In this document: in pieces, positions 61,180-62,945 of the stretch
Layout of the letters: each line of letters starts with the position of its first letter
How positions within the stretch are numbered: position 1 is the stretch's first letter
Origin: Nitrospiraceae bacterium
GTDB lineage: Bacteria > Nitrospirota > Thermodesulfovibrionia > UBA6902
Length of the DNA: 62,945 nucleotides
Assembly: GCA_020356065.1 (NCBI GenBank)
Contig: CP070632.1
Location: 901,077 to 964,021 of the forward strand
Reading direction: 5' to 3'
Translations under genes and position numbers: made by a program
The notes under the pieces: generated by a model
The model's database searches: none
Told to the model about the DNA's origin: nothing
Seen by the model: only the letters and a program-made list of their open reading frames with translations

Positions 61180-62420
61180 AGATTGAGGGTGGTACCAGAC
61201 TAAAGGGTAATGTAAAAATAAGTGGGGCAAAAAACGCTGCTCTCCCGGTCATGGCAGCATCCATCCTTGGTTCAGGTGAAAGTACTATTTTAAACGTTCC
61301 ACTTCTCAGGGATATAACAACCATGGGCAAACTCCTTGGTCACCTTGGAATGGGGTATCACCTAGAAGATGATGAGGCCATTCTACAGTCGGAAAACATT
61401 ACATCCATTGAGGCGCCCTATGATTTTGTAAAAACAATGAGGGCATCAGTGCTCGTGCTTGGCCCCCTGCTTGCCAGGACCGGAGAGGCAAAGGTGTCGC
61501 TACCCGGTGGATGTGCAATAGGTGCACGACCAATAAACCTTCATATCATGGGCTTGCAGAAAATGGGTGCAAAAATTCTTCTGTCCGACGGATATATTCA
61601 TGCAAAGGCAAAAAAACTCCATGGGGCGACAATTTATTTTGACATGCCTACCGTAACCGGGACTGAAAACCTTATGATGACTGCTACGCTTGCTGAGGGT
61701 GAGACGTTACTGGAGAATGCAGCATGCGAACCCGAGATTGTTGATCTGGCCAATGCTCTCGTATCAATGGGGGCGAATATCGAGGGCGCGGGTACCAGTA
61801 TAATTAAAATTAAAGGGGTTTCCGGTCTCCGGCCCTTAAGGTACAGAATAATTCCCGACAGAATTGAGACAGGGACTTTCCTGACCGCTGCGGCTATTAC
61901 TGAAGGCGACGTTACGATTGATAACTGTAATCCCGGCCATGCTGAATCGTTTATCAGTAAACTTAAAGAAACAGGCGTGCAGATACGCCACAACTCATCC
62001 ACAATTAACGTGAGAGGACCGTTGCAACTTAAATCAGAAGATATAAAAACAATGCCTCACCCTGGATTTCCAACAGACATGCAGGCTCAGTTCATGGCCC
62101 TGATGACTATTGCAGACGGCACGAGCCTTATAACAGAAAATATATTTGAAAACAGATTTATGCACGTTGCCGAGTTAAAGAGAATGGGTGCTGACATAAA
62201 AATCGAGGGAGCAACCGCAACCGTTAAGGGAGTGGACTTTCTCAAGGGAGCTCCTGTCATGGCAACTGACCTCCGCGCAAGTGCATCACTTATACTTGCC
62301 GGTCTAGCGGCGAAGGGCACGACTGTTATTGACAGGGTCTACCATCTTGACAGAGGATATGAGAAGATAGAGGCAAAGTTCGAGCAGCTCGGCGCAAAGA
62401 TAAAACGAATCAAGGTGTAA
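61167..62420 (+). CDS. murA: UDP-N-acetylglucosamine 1-carboxyvinyltransferase MurA
   Basis: A 417-residue enzyme of the first committed step of peptidoglycan synthesis. The substrate Lys/Asn (SGAKNAALPVMAAS), the catalytic Cys (LPGGCAIGARPINLH, about residue 115, the fosfomycin target) and the C-terminal DLRASASLILAGLAA with Arg are present. Cys rather than Asp implies fosfomycin sensitivity in principle. Last gene of the prfA-prmC-murA row. Confidence 0.97.
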   Translation: MDKIEIEGGTRLKGNVKISGAKNAALPVMAASILGSGESTILNVPLLRDITTMGKLLGHLGMGYHLEDDEAILQSENITSIEAPYDFVKTMRASVLVLGPLLARTGEAKVSLPGGCAIGARPINLHIMGLQKMGAKILLSDGYIHAKAKKLHGATIYFDMPTVTGTENLMMTATLAEGETLLENAACEPEIVDLANALVSMGANIEGAGTSIIKIKGVSGLRPLRYRIIPDRIETGTFLTAAAITEGDVTIDNCNPGHAESFISKLKETGVQIRHNSSTINVRGPLQLKSEDIKTMPHPGFPTDMQAQFMALMTIADGTSLITENIFENRFMHVAELKRMGADIKIEGATATVKGVDFLKGAPVMATDLRASASLILAGLAAKGTTVIDRVYHLDRGYEKIEAKFEQLGAKIKRIKV

Positions 62421-62877
62421 ACTCTGCGTGAATACCTCATTCCCTGTTTATTTCGTTCATTTTTAATACATTAGAAAAATATTTCAGGATCATGGATAAC
62501 GTATAATAATCAACAAGTCCGAGTCAGACCTAATATTCTCTTTAGTCCACACTTATCTTGTTATTGCATCCTCTTTTATTTCATTGACTTATCTGTATTA
62601 TCAATGAACTGGATTAAGTCCTGATTCTGAAGACTTATAGAAGTTATCAATAATTACAATTTCTCATAACGTTGAATTGGAATTGTTTCCAAATTTATGA
62701 GATTTGTTTATATGACATATAAATATTTTTGTATGGACAGGTTATGACTTTAAGTGTTATATATAAGAGTACTATTTGCCCAACATAGCAAAGCCTCTGT
62801 AAAAAAGGTGATCATGGTGGCATTTAGCATAAGTGATAAAGCTCTTGGAGTCCTGTCAATAGGTGTGTAAAAAGCAT
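62421..62877. other. AT-rich intergenic region
   Basis: No gene, terminator or RNA could be recognised. Near the right end, GTGTGTAAAAAGCATTCA precedes the truncated minus-strand ORF and could be part of a mobile-element end, but the second end is outside the window. Confidence 0.4.
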
Positions 62878-62945
62878 TCAGGCGGCCTCCTTTGCAAGTG
62901 CCTTCGTTTCATGCTTCATTACGCCGTCGACAAACTTTTTTCCCG
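62878..62945 (-). CDS. C-terminal end of an ORF cut by the window edge
   Basis: The minus frame ends at TGA (62878-62880) and gives GKKFVDGVMKHETKALAKEA plus Ala as the last residues. The family cannot be named from this piece. A transposase is possible given the AT-rich, gene-poor flank. Confidence 0.35.
   Translation of the reverse strand, partial: GKKFVDGVMKHETKALAKEAA

Noticed and set aside
1-62945. Genetic code with UGA as Trp or Gly
   Set aside because: Many genes here end with UGA at normal lengths (TetR, receiver, DUF362, HypC) and a UGA-for-Trp pattern inside genes is not seen.

Overview
The window is bacterial chromosome from a Gram-negative, probably anaerobic or microaerophilic organism. 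It encodes an RND efflux pump with an outer-membrane channel, a Tat-exported membrane-bound [NiFe] hydrogenase with b-type cytochrome, a V/A-type ATPase, PilZ and GGDEF proteins, and at least one and probably two selenoproteins. The mix resembles uncultured Nitrospirota or Desulfobacterota, but no rRNA or other phylogenetic marker was usable, so the taxon is inference. UGA is also an ordinary stop here (for example the TetR, DUF362 and receiver genes), so this is a standard code with selenocysteine, not a recoded genome. I found no tRNA, rRNA or CRISPR array.

Layout: 0.2-1.0 kb, degenerate diguanylate cyclase. 1.1-7.7 kb, TetR regulator plus tripartite RND efflux operon. 7.8-14.4 kb, stress and housekeeping genes (TrmJ, MarR, UspA, triple-BON protein, MgtE, bifunctional-nuclease-domain protein, small coiled-coil protein). 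14.4-19.7 kb, asparagine synthetase, nitrilase-family amidase, receiver and dynamin-like GTPase. 19.8-27.5 kb, two PilZ proteins, YceH, a selenocysteine peroxiredoxin hidden by an in-frame UGA, a K+ channel with RCK domains and an M1-ChaN-PDZ fusion. 27.8-34.2 kb, a methyltransferase remnant, DUF362, VanZ-like, ComEC-type MBL, J-domain and GDT1-family proteins and two regulators. 34.9-39.1 kb, an exported multicopper oxidase and two periplasmic FKBP prolyl isomerases. 39.1-55.7 kb, all on the minus strand: hydrogenase small and large subunits, cytochrome b and maturation protease, then nine V/A-ATPase genes, then hypC-A-B-E-D. 56.0-62.4 kb, recN, rpmE, DUF1385, prfA, prmC, murA. A truncated ORF runs off the right edge.

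The most striking feature is the hydrogenase large subunit. Its N-terminal CxxC, normally one terminal and one bridging Ni ligand, is written UGA-x-x-UGA, so it should read UxxU. The reading frame is otherwise intact and a SECIS-like hairpin with a GGU loop lies 23 nt after the second UGA. The C-terminal CxxC stays Cys/Cys, the reverse of classical [NiFeSe] enzymes. Standard gene callers would split this gene and report a broken enzyme. The peroxiredoxin at 22.0 kb shows the same UGA-for-catalytic-Cys pattern with its own SECIS-like hairpin, which makes selenocysteine insertion in this genome credible.

Other structure: a three-way-junction RNA candidate upstream of the ATPase operon; palindromes of the form TTTAG-N4-CTAAA shared by the marR promoter and the asnB divergent promoter; and unrelated palindromic repeat hairpins in many gaps between genes of the same operon.
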